From NCBI GenBank assembly GCA_019747705.1, contig JAIEQM010000043.1:1-47355 (forward strand): 47,355 bases of DNA, given 5' to 3'. Position numbers and translations under genes: made by a program. The stretch is from Chitinophagaceae bacterium (GTDB lineage Bacteria > Bacteroidota > Bacteroidia > Chitinophagales > Chitinophagaceae). Positions 1-8,495 of this stretch are shown one piece after another; within the stretch, counting starts at the first letter, position 1; each line of letters starts with the position of its first letter. The notes below the pieces were generated by a model. It saw nothing but the letters and a program-made list of their open reading frames with translations. It had not been told where the DNA came from and made no database searches.

Positions 1-70
1 TGATAGACTATTGGTCGCCACATTATCGAACCCTTGGTATTGCTCAATTCCAAATAGCGGATAGTCATTA
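1..70 (+). repeat. Window-terminal inverted repeat, left copy
   Basis: These 70 bases are the exact reverse complement of 47282-47351. The identity stops abruptly at base 71. Only four further bases follow the right copy before the window ends. No gene is seen in it. Two inverted copies at the extreme ends of a contig most likely mark a genomic repeat at which assembly broke, rather than the ends of a mobile element, because the DNA between is mainly housekeeping. Confidence 0.9.
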
Positions 71-141
71 AATTTTTCCAGTTGAGGCGTTGAAGCAACT
101 GTTTCATTGCTGATGGTTGATAAGGTAAATATAGATGTGTT

Positions 142-921
142 TTATAAAGTGGCTGCTACAATTTCTGCAATATCCATTACTTTAATGGTTTCCTCTTTTT
201 CGGCCACCTTTACTCCGTCTGTCATCATGGTATTGCAGAAAGGGCAGGCGGCTGCAATAATGCCTGCACCGGTTTCAACCGCTTCATGGGTTCTTTCCCA
301 GTTTACACGGGTGTTTCCTTTTTCTTCTTCTTTAAACATTTGTGCACCACCGGCGCCGCAGCAAAGACCGTTGGTGCGGCAGCGTTTCATTTCCACCAGT
401 TCTGCATCCAAAGCTTCCAGCACCTTGCGTGGGGCTTCATAAATGTTGTTGGCACGGCCAAGATAACAACTGTCGTGGTAGGTAATTTTTTTTCCTTTAA
501 AGCTGCCACCTTCTTTCATCTTTACTTTGCCTTCATCAATTAAGTGTTGTAATAATGTTGTATGATGAATTACTTCATAACTACCACCCAGCGCCGGGTA
601 TTCATTTTTTAATGTATTAAAACAATGCGGACAGGTGGTGACAATTTTTTTGATGCCATAATTATTGAGCACCTGTATATTGTTATACGCCATCATCTGA
701 AATAAAAACTCATTGCCGGCACGCCTGGCAGGATCGCCGGTGCACATTTCTTCTTTGCCCAGTATGGCAAATTTGATTCCTGCTTTATCTAAAATGGCAG
801 CGAATGCTTTGGTAATTTTTTGTGCACGCTGATCAAAACTGCCGGCACAACCCACCCAAAACAGAACATCAACGGTTTCATTGTTGGCCACTATTTCGGC
901 CATGGACGGAACACGAATCAT
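142..921 (-). CDS. CCG-domain (cysteine-rich) Fe-S oxidoreductase subunit
   Basis: 259 residues with two cysteine-rich CCG domains of the HdrB/GlpC/LldE type. The first has Cys25, Cys60 and the Cys97-x2-Cys100 pair. The second has Cys152, the Cys187-Cys188 pair and the Cys226-x2-Cys229 pair. Such domains bind an iron-sulfur cluster and pass electrons in lactate, glycolate or heterodisulfide-type oxidoreductases. In Bacteroidota this protein normally sits beside a membrane 4Fe-4S dicluster protein. The likely partner here is at 12685-14004 on the same strand but 11.8 kb away. It follows the small membrane protein gene at 932-1402 by 10 bases, so the two probably share a transcript. The N-terminus fits the family; substrate unknown. 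Confidence 0.85.
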   Translation of the reverse strand: MIRVPSMAEIVANNETVDVLFWVGCAGSFDQRAQKITKAFAAILDKAGIKFAILGKEEMCTGDPARRAGNEFLFQMMAYNNIQVLNNYGIKKIVTTCPHCFNTLKNEYPALGGSYEVIHHTTLLQHLIDEGKVKMKEGGSFKGKKITYHDSCYLGRANNIYEAPRKVLEALDAELVEMKRCRTNGLCCGAGGAQMFKEEEKGNTRVNWERTHEAVETGAGIIAAACPFCNTMMTDGVKVAEKEETIKVMDIAEIVAATL

Positions 922-931
922 AGATAATATA

Positions 932-1402
932 TTAAATAGCTGCTATAAAAGCTGCAACAATAGCTATTGCAATAAGCAACAGCAATATAGTAGTAAATCC
1001 CAAACTAATTCCCACTATGGCTTTCCAATCTTTTCCACCCCCTTTCTTTTTTGAAACAAAACCCAGTATAATGGCTGCAATTGCAGCGCCAATACCGGCA
1101 AAAAAGAGAACTTCCACACCCAAAAACAGGAAAACAAGGCTCAGGGCTCCAAGAATTAATGATGTTAAAGCCAAGCCTTCACCTTTTTCCTGGTCAGCTT
1201 TGCGGTAGAGTTTTTTAAATTTTCGTTCAATAAGTTTTTGCGCAAGTCTGTTAAGTAATCCCGGTTTTTTTGTTTGTGGTATTGCAGATACAACTGTTGA
1301 AGCTGTAACAATTGGTGATGCGGCGGCGGCAGGGCTGAGAGCCATTACTGAAATACTCATACAAAATGATAAACAAAAAACGAACACAGTTAACTTTTTC
1401 AT
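932..1402 (-). CDS. Small exported or membrane protein of unknown function
   Basis: 156 residues. A cleavable signal peptide or first membrane helix spans about residues 1-28, followed by a basic stretch (about 45-70) and then two to three strongly hydrophobic helices (about 75-118 and 132-156), with a KKKGGGK loop between them. The arrangement resembles DUF4190-like small membrane proteins, but I do not recognise a specific family. It is first in a two-gene unit with the CCG protein downstream, and a good Bacteroidota promoter lies just upstream at 1418-1448. Confidence 0.65.
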   Translation of the reverse strand: MKKLTVFVFCLSFCMSISVMALSPAAAASPIVTASTVVSAIPQTKKPGLLNRLAQKLIERKFKKLYRKADQEKGEGLALTSLILGALSLVFLFLGVEVLFFAGIGAAIAAIILGFVSKKKGGGKDWKAIVGISLGFTTILLLLIAIAIVAAFIAAI

Positions 1403-1417
1403 GCAGTAAGTTTTGAA

Positions 1418-1448
1418 TAAAAGTAACTTGTTGTTTCATAAAATCAAA
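1418..1448 (-). promoter_or_regulatory. Bacteroidota-type promoter for 932-1402
   Basis: On the minus strand TTTG (1448-1445) is followed by exactly 19 bases and then TACTTTTA (1425-1418). This matches the Bacteroidota sigma-ABfr consensus TTTG-N19-TAnnTTTG with one mismatch in the last base. Transcription would begin near 1410, a few bases before the ATG at 1402. Confidence 0.6.
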
Positions 1449-1464
1449 ATACAATTGTGTTGTT

Positions 1465-1472
1465 TATATTTG
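1465..1472 (+). promoter_or_regulatory. Promoter -7 box just upstream of the ATP-grasp gene
   Basis: TATATTTG at 1465-1472 is a perfect TAnnTTTG -7 element. It lies six bases before the ATG at 1479, so the predicted transcript start falls on or next to the start codon, giving a leaderless or nearly leaderless mRNA. No clear -33 TTTG is seen at the usual distance. The box also argues against the in-frame ATG at 1413, which would lie upstream of the transcript. Confidence 0.45.
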
Positions 1473-1478
1473 TTATAC

Positions 1479-2519
1479 ATGCTTACGAAATTTTTTGAAC
1501 GGATAACCAACTGGGAACTCTGGCCCTTCTCTGTGATTTACTTCCCTATCAGTTTTATGTGGTTTTGGTATATGATAAAAAGCCGGGCTGTTTGGTTTTT
1601 TACGCCTTCTAACCCAACGATTGCATTTGGTGGTTTTGAAGGTGAGGGCAAGAAAGAGATGTATGACCAGTTGCCGCCGCATACCGTGCCCAAAACGATT
1701 TATGTAATGCATGATCTTTTGTTTGATGAGGTAAAACAAAAATTGAAAGAGGCGGGGTTTACCTATCCGTTTATTGTAAAGCCTGATGTGGGTATGAAGG
1801 GCATCCTGTTCCGGAAGATTGATACGGAGGAACAGTTCAAAAAATATCACGAACGCATACCTGTTGAATACATAGTGCAGGATTTGATTGAGCTGCCGGT
1901 TGAAGTGAGTGTGTTTTATTACCGGCATCCATCGCAGCAAAAAGGAACAGTGAGTGGCTTTATTTTAAAAGAATTGCTCCATGTGGCGGGCGATGGGTCA
2001 TCAACGCTTGAGCAACTGATCATCAATCATCCACGGGCTAAACACCGGTTTGAAGAAATGCAGCGCCGTCATGGTCATCGTTTTGAACGTGTGATAGAAA
2101 AGGAACACATCTTTTATCTTTCTTATGCAGGCAACCACAACCGGGGAGCACATTTCACCAATCTGCACCAGGAAATTGATGAAGCATTGCACCGTGTGTT
2201 TGATGAATTAAGCCATTACTCCAAACATTTTTATTACGGCCGTTATGATATAAAAACCACCAGCATTGCCGACTTAAAAGCAGGCAGAAATTTTATGATA
2301 CTGGAGTATAATGGCTGTGGTGCAGAGCCCAATCATATTTATGACTGTAACATGACATTGCTCAACGCTTACCGTGAAATTCTGAAACACTGGAAAGCAT
2401 TATACCAAATCAGCAAATACAATCATCAAAACGGGTACCCTTACTGGAGTTTTACAAAAGGGTACAGGTTTATTAAAACTTCGCAGCAGCATTTCAAACT
2501 GCTTGAAAAATTTGATTAA
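1479..2519 (+). CDS. ATP-grasp family ligase
   Basis: 346 residues from the ATG at 1479. An in-frame ATG at 1413 is less likely because a -7 box lies between the two and because the paralogue at 6386 begins at the equivalent point. The N-terminus is hydrophobic and aromatic. It is followed by an ATP-grasp fold with the nucleotide-binding Lys in PFIVKPDVGMKG, a glycine loop (GDGSSTL) and the metal-binding Glu and Asn in ILEYNG. The family joins a carboxylate to an amine or thiol using ATP; the substrate cannot be read from sequence. A full-length paralogue sits 4 kb downstream. The Crp/Fnr gene follows after 20 bases. Confidence 0.75.
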   Translation: MLTKFFERITNWELWPFSVIYFPISFMWFWYMIKSRAVWFFTPSNPTIAFGGFEGEGKKEMYDQLPPHTVPKTIYVMHDLLFDEVKQKLKEAGFTYPFIVKPDVGMKGILFRKIDTEEQFKKYHERIPVEYIVQDLIELPVEVSVFYYRHPSQQKGTVSGFILKELLHVAGDGSSTLEQLIINHPRAKHRFEEMQRRHGHRFERVIEKEHIFYLSYAGNHNRGAHFTNLHQEIDEALHRVFDELSHYSKHFYYGRYDIKTTSIADLKAGRNFMILEYNGCGAEPNHIYDCNMTLLNAYREILKHWKALYQISKYNHQNGYPYWSFTKGYRFIKTSQQHFKLLEKFD

Positions 2520-2539
2520 ATTGGGTGTAATATTACAAT

Positions 2540-3241
2540 ATGAGCGGCGACCAGAAATTTCTTCTTATCCGTAATTATGATTTATGGGCGCATATTACCG
2601 ACGAGGAATATAAAGAGCTGAACCTTGTGCATCATTTTATTGAAGCGCCAAAAGGTGAATACATTTATTTTGACAGCCACAACCACAATAAATTATATTT
2701 TCTTAAAGGCGGAACCATCAAGATCGGACATATTGATAATGATGGTAAGGAAGTGATAAAGGAAATTGTGCGTGAAGGTGAAGTGTTTGGCCAATTTACG
2801 TTAGAACGAAATAATTTAAACGGGGAATTTGCCCGGGCTTACAAAAGTGATGTGTCGCTTTGTGCGTTTACTATTGAAGATTTTGAACAATTGCTGAAAA
2901 AGAAACCAGAGCTTGCCTTTCATTTCAGCAAGCAGGTGGGATTGAAGCTGCACCGTTTTCAAAACCGGCTGCTTAACCTGCTTAACAAGGATGTGCGTAC
3001 AAGGCTTATTAATTTTTTAATTATGTTCTCAAAAGAAGAAGGCGAAACAACAGATGGTGATGCATTTGTAATTCATAACTTTCTCACACATGAAGATATA
3101 GCCCAGCTCATAGCGAGCAGCAGGCAAACCGTTACTACGATGCTTAATGAAATGGAAGCAGAAGGATTGCTTGCTGTAACACGCCGGATCATTAAAATTA
3201 CTTCTGTTAAAAACCTGCAAAAGCAAGTGGGTGTCATATAG
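2540..3241 (+). CDS. Crp/Fnr family transcriptional regulator
   Basis: 233 residues. An N-terminal cyclic-nucleotide-binding beta-roll (about residues 20-130) contains KGGTIKIG and GEVFGQF. A long dimerisation helix follows, then a C-terminal winged helix-turn-helix (about 170-228) with the recognition segment SSRQTVTTMLNEME. There is no Fnr-type cysteine cluster, so an oxygen-sensing iron-sulfur cluster is unlikely, and the effector is unknown. It lies 20 bases after the ATP-grasp gene and 54 bases before the YHS pair. That spacing makes the downstream YHS-DoxX-YceI group a plausible target, but this is inference. Confidence 0.85.
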   Translation: MSGDQKFLLIRNYDLWAHITDEEYKELNLVHHFIEAPKGEYIYFDSHNHNKLYFLKGGTIKIGHIDNDGKEVIKEIVREGEVFGQFTLERNNLNGEFARAYKSDVSLCAFTIEDFEQLLKKKPELAFHFSKQVGLKLHRFQNRLLNLLNKDVRTRLINFLIMFSKEEGETTDGDAFVIHNFLTHEDIAQLIASSRQTVTTMLNEMEAEGLLAVTRRIIKITSVKNLQKQVGVI

Positions 3242-3295
3242 CTGACAGCCTCCACGCTTAACTCCATCTGCTTTTGTTTCATCAAATCAAAAAAA

Positions 3296-3754
3296 ATGAA
3301 ACAATTTATTTTCTTTCTGTTTTTGCTCACTGCAACAGGAGCTATAGCTCAGGATGCACAGCGTCAAAAACAATTTAATCTTGAAGATGGCGTGGCTGTA
3401 AAAGGTTATGATGCCGTTGCCTACTTTACACAAAACAAAGCCGTAAAAGGCAAAGCTGAATTTGCAGTTGTTTTCCAGGGTGTAAAATATTATTTCGCAT
3501 CTGTTGAAAACAAAGAAGAATTTAAAAAGAACCCTGCCAAATATGAACTTCAATATGGTGGCTGGTGTGCTTATGCTATGGGTGCCACTGGTGAGAAAGT
3601 TGATTTTGACCCCGGCACTTTTAAAATTCTCAACGGCAAACTTTATTTGTTTTACAATAAGTTTTTTAACAACACATTGCCCAAGTGGAATAAAGACGAA
3701 GCCAGCCTCAAAGCCAAAGCAGATGTTAACTGGGAAAAATTTTATAACCAATGA
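3296..3754 (+). CDS. Exported YHS domain protein 1
   Basis: 152 residues with a signal peptide ending near residue 18 (ATGAIAQ). The mature part is a YHS-type domain with GYDAVAYF, a KYYFAS strand and the YGGWCAYAMG motif. YHS domains are small, often metal-associated modules in exported and metal-transport proteins; no enzymatic role is established for this subgroup. Its stop codon overlaps the start of the second YHS gene by four bases (ATGA), so the two are translationally coupled. The two proteins are clearly related, pointing to a tandem duplication. Confidence 0.8.
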   Translation: MKQFIFFLFLLTATGAIAQDAQRQKQFNLEDGVAVKGYDAVAYFTQNKAVKGKAEFAVVFQGVKYYFASVENKEEFKKNPAKYELQYGGWCAYAMGATGEKVDFDPGTFKILNGKLYLFYNKFFNNTLPKWNKDEASLKAKADVNWEKFYNQ

Positions 3755-4194
3755 AAAATTTAATCAGAACATTTGCAGCGGTATTATTCATTGCTATCGG
3801 GTTGTATGTATCTGCTCAGAAAACGGAAATATTTGCTCCCTCAGGGATTGCATTAAATGGATATGATGTGGTGGAGTTTTATAACCAAAAGCAGGTGAAA
3901 GGCGATTCAACATTTGTTACAGAATGGAAAAATGTAAAATGGTTTTTTGTTTCAGCAGCAAATCTTGAAGCCTTTAAGAAATCCCCCCTGCAGTATGAAC
4001 CACAATATGGCGGATGGTGTGCATATGGTGCATCACGTGGATATAAAGCCCCAACACAAGCAGATACATGGGCCATCATCAACAACAAATTGTATTTCAA
4101 CTATAATTTAAAGGTAAAAGAGCTCTGGGATAAAAACAGGCAGACGTATATTGATTCGGCCAATGTAAAATGGTCTGTATTCAAAAACAATTAA
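3751..4194 (+). CDS. Exported YHS domain protein 2
   Basis: 147 residues with a signal peptide ending near residue 22 (YVSAQ). It has the same YHS core as its upstream neighbour: GYDVVEFY, WKNVKWFF and YGGWCAYG. It starts inside the stop codon of the first copy and is followed 19 bases later by a DoxX-type membrane protein and a YceI gene. Together these form an envelope-oriented cluster that could take part in redox or lipid/quinone handling; this is inferred from neighbours only. Confidence 0.8.
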   Translation: MKNLIRTFAAVLFIAIGLYVSAQKTEIFAPSGIALNGYDVVEFYNQKQVKGDSTFVTEWKNVKWFFVSAANLEAFKKSPLQYEPQYGGWCAYGASRGYKAPTQADTWAIINNKLYFNYNLKVKELWDKNRQTYIDSANVKWSVFKNN

Positions 4195-4213
4195 ATTGTA
4201 AAATCAACCAAAA

Positions 4214-4609
4214 ATGAATATTAAATTAATTGCTGTTTGGATATTAAGACTGGCAGCCGCTTATTTTATGCTGCAAACGCTTTACTTTAAGTTTGCCGGC
4301 GCTGAAGAGTCCATTTACATTTTTACACAGGTGGGTATGGAACCCTGGGGCCGTTATGGAACCGGGGCGTTAGAATTAATTGCTTCCATTTTAATTCTGT
4401 GGCCACGCACCACTGGTTTTGGTGCATTGATGGGAGTGGGTTTAATGAGTGGCGCATTGTTTTTCCATATTACCAAACTGGGTATTGAAATAAAAGGTGA
4501 TGGCGGTTTGTTATTTGCGTATGCATTAATTGTATTCATCAGCAGCGCCATTCTTTTATTGATTTATAAATCACAGGTGCTGGCAATCATAAAGAAAAAA
4601 CAGATATGA
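4214..4609 (+). CDS. DoxX-like integral membrane protein
   Basis: 131 residues with four predicted membrane helices (about 5-22, 50-65, 72-90 and 100-122). The first helix carries the LRLAAAYFMLQTLYFKF pattern and the second GALELIASILILWP, both typical of DoxX/DoxD-like proteins. The family is often linked to respiratory or oxidative-stress gene sets, but its activity here is unknown. Its TGA stop overlaps the ATG of the YceI gene by four bases, so the two are probably made together. Confidence 0.75.
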   Translation: MNIKLIAVWILRLAAAYFMLQTLYFKFAGAEESIYIFTQVGMEPWGRYGTGALELIASILILWPRTTGFGALMGVGLMSGALFFHITKLGIEIKGDGGLLFAYALIVFISSAILLLIYKSQVLAIIKKKQI

Positions 4610-5143
4610 AGAGCTTCTTTTTATTGTTGTTTGTTCCATTTGCTTTTGTAACAGATGTTATAAAGCTGAAACCTGCAGATGATGCAAATGCCGTAAAGTT
4701 TACTGTTGAAAACCTCGGGTTTACTGCAGGTGGTGGTTTTAGCGGGCTGGCAGGAAGTATTTTGTTTGATGAAAACAATTTGCAGGCTTCTTCTTTTGTT
4801 GTTACAGTTAATGCAGCATCTGTAAACACCGGCAATAATTTACGGGATAAACATCTGAGAGATGCAGATTATTTTGATGCAGTAAAATTTCCGTTTATTA
4901 AAATCGAGTCTGTAAAAATTGCAAAATCAGTAACCGCCGGGTATCTTGTTTTTTTTCGGGAAGCTTACTATTAAAGATAAAACACTGGATATCAGTTTTC
5001 CTTTTAAAGTAACAGCAGAAGAAAATGCGTATCGTTTTTCGGGATCATTTAAAATAAAGCGGCGGGATTTTGGGGTGGGGGGCAGGAGCACCATTTCAAA
5101 CGATGTGAATATAAAACTGAATGTATTAGCTAAAAAACTTTAA
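4606..5143 (+). pseudogene. YceI-like lipid-binding protein gene, frameshifted at a T8 run
   Basis: The first frame (4606-4974, 122 aa) gives a signal peptide and the front of a YceI beta-barrel, then runs out as FFREAYY and a stop. The second frame (open from 4946 to 5143) carries the rest of the barrel: GKLTIKDKTLDISFPF, FSGSFKIKRRDFGVGG and DVNIKLNVLAKKL. The frames meet at eight T residues, 4949-4956. Removing one T gives a continuous YceI protein of about 178 residues. YceI proteins bind isoprenoid or amphiphilic lipids in the periplasm. The break may be a real mutation, a sequencing indel, or a site of transcriptional slippage. Translationally coupled to the upstream DoxX-like gene. Confidence 0.8.
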
Positions 5144-5164
5144 TTTTAACACACAACCATTCTT

Positions 5165-5659
5165 ATGAGTTTATTCAGTTCCATTAAAGATTCATTTACT
5201 CAATTAACCGATGCTATTGACCGGGTAAGTACATCAGAATATGTTTTTCCATCTGCCATGCTCAGTGGTGCAACCATCGGGCAGCACACGAGGCATATTA
5301 TTGAACTGTATCAATGCCTGCTCAATGGTTATGAAGCCGGCGCTGTTTGTTATGATCACCGCAAAAGAGATGTTTTAATTGAAACAGATAAGGAACTGGC
5401 AAAAAAACTACTCGTTAATATTGCTGCCCAAACAAATCTGCCCAATAAAGAGCTGCAGTTAACCGCTGTGTACGGGGACTCAACAGCAGAGCAACTTGTT
5501 GTGAGTACCAATTATTACCGTGAACTGGCTTATAACCTGGAGCATACCATTCATCACATGGCGCTTATTAAAGCAGGGCTCAAAGAATTAAACAAAGCCG
5601 GCGTGAGCGAAACATTTGGTGTTGCCTCTTCTACCACCCGGCACCGAAATCAATCCTGA
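5165..5659 (+). CDS. DinB-like four-helix metal-binding protein
   Basis: 164 residues, all helical. The His pattern is that of the DinB/YfiT superfamily: GQHTRHIIE with His44 in the first half, and NLEHTIHHMALIK with His127 and His130/131 in the third helix. Such proteins bind a divalent metal and several are thiol-dependent transferases, but the reaction here is unknown. The last base of its stop codon is the first base of the next gene's ATG, so it is coupled to the NRDE gene. Confidence 0.75.
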   Translation: MSLFSSIKDSFTQLTDAIDRVSTSEYVFPSAMLSGATIGQHTRHIIELYQCLLNGYEAGAVCYDHRKRDVLIETDKELAKKLLVNIAAQTNLPNKELQLTAVYGDSTAEQLVVSTNYYRELAYNLEHTIHHMALIKAGLKELNKAGVSETFGVASSTTRHRNQS

Positions 5660-6399
5660 TGTGTACCGTTACCTACATACCTCACAAAGACGGTTTTTAT
5701 CTTACCAGTAACAGAGATGAAAAGAAAATCCGTTTAAAAGCAGAGGAACCGAAATGGTACCCGTTTGCCAGCGGACAAATCATGTTTCCTAAAGATGGAA
5801 ATGCAGGCGGCACCTGGATGGCTTTGCATGAAAACGGAAATGCAATGGTGTTACTCAATGGAGGATTTATTAATCATGTGCCGGCCCTTGTTTACAGAAA
5901 AAGCCGTGGGCTTGTTTTCTTGGATGTGTTTGATCATCCGCAGCCTGTTGCCGCATTTGAACAAATCAATTTGCATAAAGTTGAACCGTTTACATTGGTT
6001 ATTCGTCAGCAGCAATATTTGTTTGAAGCCGTGTGGGATGGTGATGAAAAAACATTAACGGAGTGTGATGTGCTGCAGCCACGCATCTGGTCTTCTGCAA
6101 CTTTATATGATGCTGATGTGGTGAAGCGGAGAAAGGAATGGTTTGAGGCGTTTATTAAAAATAATGGAACTGTAAACAATACACATATTCTCAACTTTCA
6201 TCATTTTGCAGGTGATGGCGACCGCTCCAATGATGTGCTTATGAACCGCAATAATGAATTATTTACAGTAAGCATTTCACAACTGGAACGGTCAGGCAAC
6301 GACTCTGCGTTTCATTATTTTGATTTGCAAAGTAATCAAACAGCAAAGCAATTGTTCACTCATCAACCACAGCCCGATTTTATCCATGAGGCTGAATAG
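5659..6399 (+). CDS. NRDE (TANGO2-like) family protein
   Basis: 246 residues starting MCTVTYIP. The N-terminal Cys2 and the signature SNRDE near residue 19 are diagnostic of the NRDE/TANGO2 family. GGTWMALHENG and NGGF follow, as in other members. The fold resembles N-terminal-nucleophile hydrolases and Cys2 would be the nucleophile. The molecular function is not settled in bacteria. It overlaps DinB by one base and the following ATP-grasp gene by 14 bases, indicating one transcript for the three. Confidence 0.8.
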   Translation: MCTVTYIPHKDGFYLTSNRDEKKIRLKAEEPKWYPFASGQIMFPKDGNAGGTWMALHENGNAMVLLNGGFINHVPALVYRKSRGLVFLDVFDHPQPVAAFEQINLHKVEPFTLVIRQQQYLFEAVWDGDEKTLTECDVLQPRIWSSATLYDADVVKRRKEWFEAFIKNNGTVNNTHILNFHHFAGDGDRSNDVLMNRNNELFTVSISQLERSGNDSAFHYFDLQSNQTAKQLFTHQPQPDFIHEAE

Positions 6400-7456
6400 A
6401 ATTTTTACCCATCATCCTTTTTTTATTCGTTTATTTCACTGGGAGTACTGGAGTTTTAATACCATTTATGCACCCATCTATATCATCTATGCCTTTCTCT
6501 GTTTGCGTGCCGGATGGAAGTATTTTTTTAATGCTTCCAATCCATCCATAAAAAACGGCGGGTTCCTGATGGAAGAAAAATATGAGATCTATCCATTGAT
6601 ACCGGAGGAATATTATCCTGCATTCTTTTTGGTAAAACAGGGAACAGGCGCCAGTGAAATTCAGCAGCAATTTATGCATCATCAATTTTCATTTCCCGTA
6701 ATTGCCAAGCCCAATATTGGTATGCAGGGCAAAGGAGTAAAGAAGGTAAAGAATATGGAGGAACTGCTGCAATACGCACAAGTATGTATGGTTGATTTTT
6801 TGGTGCAGCAGTTGTCTCCGTATCAGCAGGAAGCGGGAATTTTTTATCATCGCATGCCCGGTGCTGCCAAAGGAACAGTAACAGGAATTGTGGCTAAAGA
6901 ACCAATGAAGGTAACCGGCAATGGTACATCAACGCTTTACCAATTGATTAGTGAAGTGCCAAGGTATATTTTGCAAATGAATCAACTGCAGCAAATTTTT
7001 GGTGAAGGGCTGCAACGGGTACTGGCCAATGGCGAAGAATTGATTCTTGCTCCTTATGGCAATCATGCAAGGGGTTCTAAATTTTTAGACTGGACGGAGA
7101 AAGCTGACGAAGCCCTTATCAATAATATAGATACCGTTTGTAAACAGATTGATGGTTTTTATTTTGGCCGTTTGGATGTGATGTATAATGATTGGGAAGC
7201 ATTACGAAGCGGAAAAGCTTTTCATATCATTGAACTTAATGGCGCCGGCGGAGACCCCACACATATTTATGATCCCAAACATTCACTCTTTTTTGCATGG
7301 AAGGAAATTGTGCGGCACTGGTTCATTCTTTACCGCATCAGTGCAGCCAATCACCGGCTTGGTGTAAAATATATGACCTATACTGAAGGAGCAGCGATGT
7401 TTAAAGCCAATAAACAATTGGTAAAAAAACTCAATGAATTCTCTGATAAGATATAA
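6386..7456 (+). CDS. ATP-grasp family ligase, paralogue of 1479-2519
   Basis: 356 residues from the ATG at 6386, which overlaps the NRDE gene by 14 bases; an in-frame ATG at 6320 lies deep inside that gene and is less likely. The layout matches the first copy: aromatic N-terminus, FPVIAKPNIGMQGKGVKKV for the ATP-binding lysine loop, KGTVTGIVAKE, GNGTSTLYQLI, and IIELNGAGGDPTHIYD with the metal-ligating Glu and Asn. Both copies end in a similar tail with IVRHW and YRIS motifs, so they arose by duplication. The substrate is unknown. It ends the NRDE operon and is followed by about 100 non-coding bases. Confidence 0.75.
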   Translation: MRLNRIFTHHPFFIRLFHWEYWSFNTIYAPIYIIYAFLCLRAGWKYFFNASNPSIKNGGFLMEEKYEIYPLIPEEYYPAFFLVKQGTGASEIQQQFMHHQFSFPVIAKPNIGMQGKGVKKVKNMEELLQYAQVCMVDFLVQQLSPYQQEAGIFYHRMPGAAKGTVTGIVAKEPMKVTGNGTSTLYQLISEVPRYILQMNQLQQIFGEGLQRVLANGEELILAPYGNHARGSKFLDWTEKADEALINNIDTVCKQIDGFYFGRLDVMYNDWEALRSGKAFHIIELNGAGGDPTHIYDPKHSLFFAWKEIVRHWFILYRISAANHRLGVKYMTYTEGAAMFKANKQLVKKLNEFSDKI

Positions 7457-7545
7457 GGGTAATGGCCGCTGATAATTCAGTAATACGTATCATACGAATT
7501 CAGTAAAAACTTACACCTACACGCTTCACTCTTCCGTTTAGCCTT

Positions 7546-7553
7546 TATATTTG
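7546..7553 (+). promoter_or_regulatory. Promoter -7 box for the LysE-family gene
   Basis: TATATTTG at 7546-7553 is a perfect TAnnTTTG element four bases before the ATG at 7558. The predicted transcript would start at or next to the start codon, as at 1465-1479. No convincing -33 box is visible. Confidence 0.4.
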
Positions 7554-7557
7554 TTCA

Positions 7558-8250
7558 ATGCCGCCACCTCTCAAAATACTTATGTGGGGATTGATCATCA
7601 GCTTTCTCGGATCATTACCATTGGGAACATTGAATGTAGCGGCTATGCAAATCGCCATCAGCGATGGAATTTCACCTGCTTTATGGTTTGCGGCCGGCTC
7701 ACTTACGGCAGAAATTATTTATGTGCGTTTATCATTAGTGGCAATGGATTGGGTGCGGAAGCAGGAAAAACTATTAAAAGCGCTTGAATGGTTGACTGTA
7801 CTTATTGTATTGGCATTATCTGTTTCCAGTTTTGTTGCTGCCATATTACCGCATGGTGAAAAAAATGTGCTGCTCAGCAATACCATGCATCGTGGCCTTT
7901 TGGGTTTTACCATGAGCGCTGTTAATCCTGTACAAATTCCATTTTGGTTTGGATGGAGCACGGTATTGTTTACAAAAAATATTCTTAAGCCTGGTTTCTG
8001 GAATTACAATTTATACATCCTGGGTATTGGCATTGGTACACTGCTGGGTAATTGTGTTTTTATTTTTGGAGGAAGGTTGATTGCCGACCGTTTAAATGCC
8101 AGCAGTACTGTTATGAATTATATCATCGGTTCGGTATTTTTTATTACAGCCGTTATACAAATCATCCGCATTTATAAAAAGAAAGATGCTGTTCATAAAA
8201 TAGGGCATCCGGAGGAAGTAACAGCAGCGCTGGAGAAAAAAGTTCATTGA
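7558..8250 (+). CDS. LysE family transporter
   Basis: 230 residues with about six hydrophobic helices. The first carries SFLGSLPLGTLNVAAMQIA, the conserved start of LysE/RhtB-type amino-acid exporters. A middle loop has SAVNPVQIPFWFGW, matching the usual NP motif. The substrate is probably an amino acid or derivative leaving the cell, but cannot be assigned. The last 23 residues are echoed by a degenerate second copy at 12239-12310, so a second LysE gene once stood downstream. Confidence 0.8.
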   Translation: MPPPLKILMWGLIISFLGSLPLGTLNVAAMQIAISDGISPALWFAAGSLTAEIIYVRLSLVAMDWVRKQEKLLKALEWLTVLIVLALSVSSFVAAILPHGEKNVLLSNTMHRGLLGFTMSAVNPVQIPFWFGWSTVLFTKNILKPGFWNYNLYILGIGIGTLLGNCVFIFGGRLIADRLNASSTVMNYIIGSVFFITAVIQIIRIYKKKDAVHKIGHPEEVTAALEKKVH

Positions 8251-8495
8251 TGCCATCTCTCCGCTCATTGGTAATTTCGCTTGTTTCATTTTTGGTGAAG
8301 GTGAATAAAAGCTTTTTAAAAAACAGCCAACACAATAATTTTGTTTATTGCTGGAACTATAAAAGTGTCACAAAACTTACGGGTTGTTCCAATGAACTTG
8401 TTGAAGAGAAAAAATTGTTATTTAACTAACCGAAATTAAATCATAGAGTTATCGAAATCGGATTTATTACAGAAAATAATTTATTCAATTGCATA

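Noticed and set aside
8247..8429. 60-codon ORF after LysE
   Set aside because: No start signal, no domain, overlaps the LysE stop and has low-complexity AT-rich composition.
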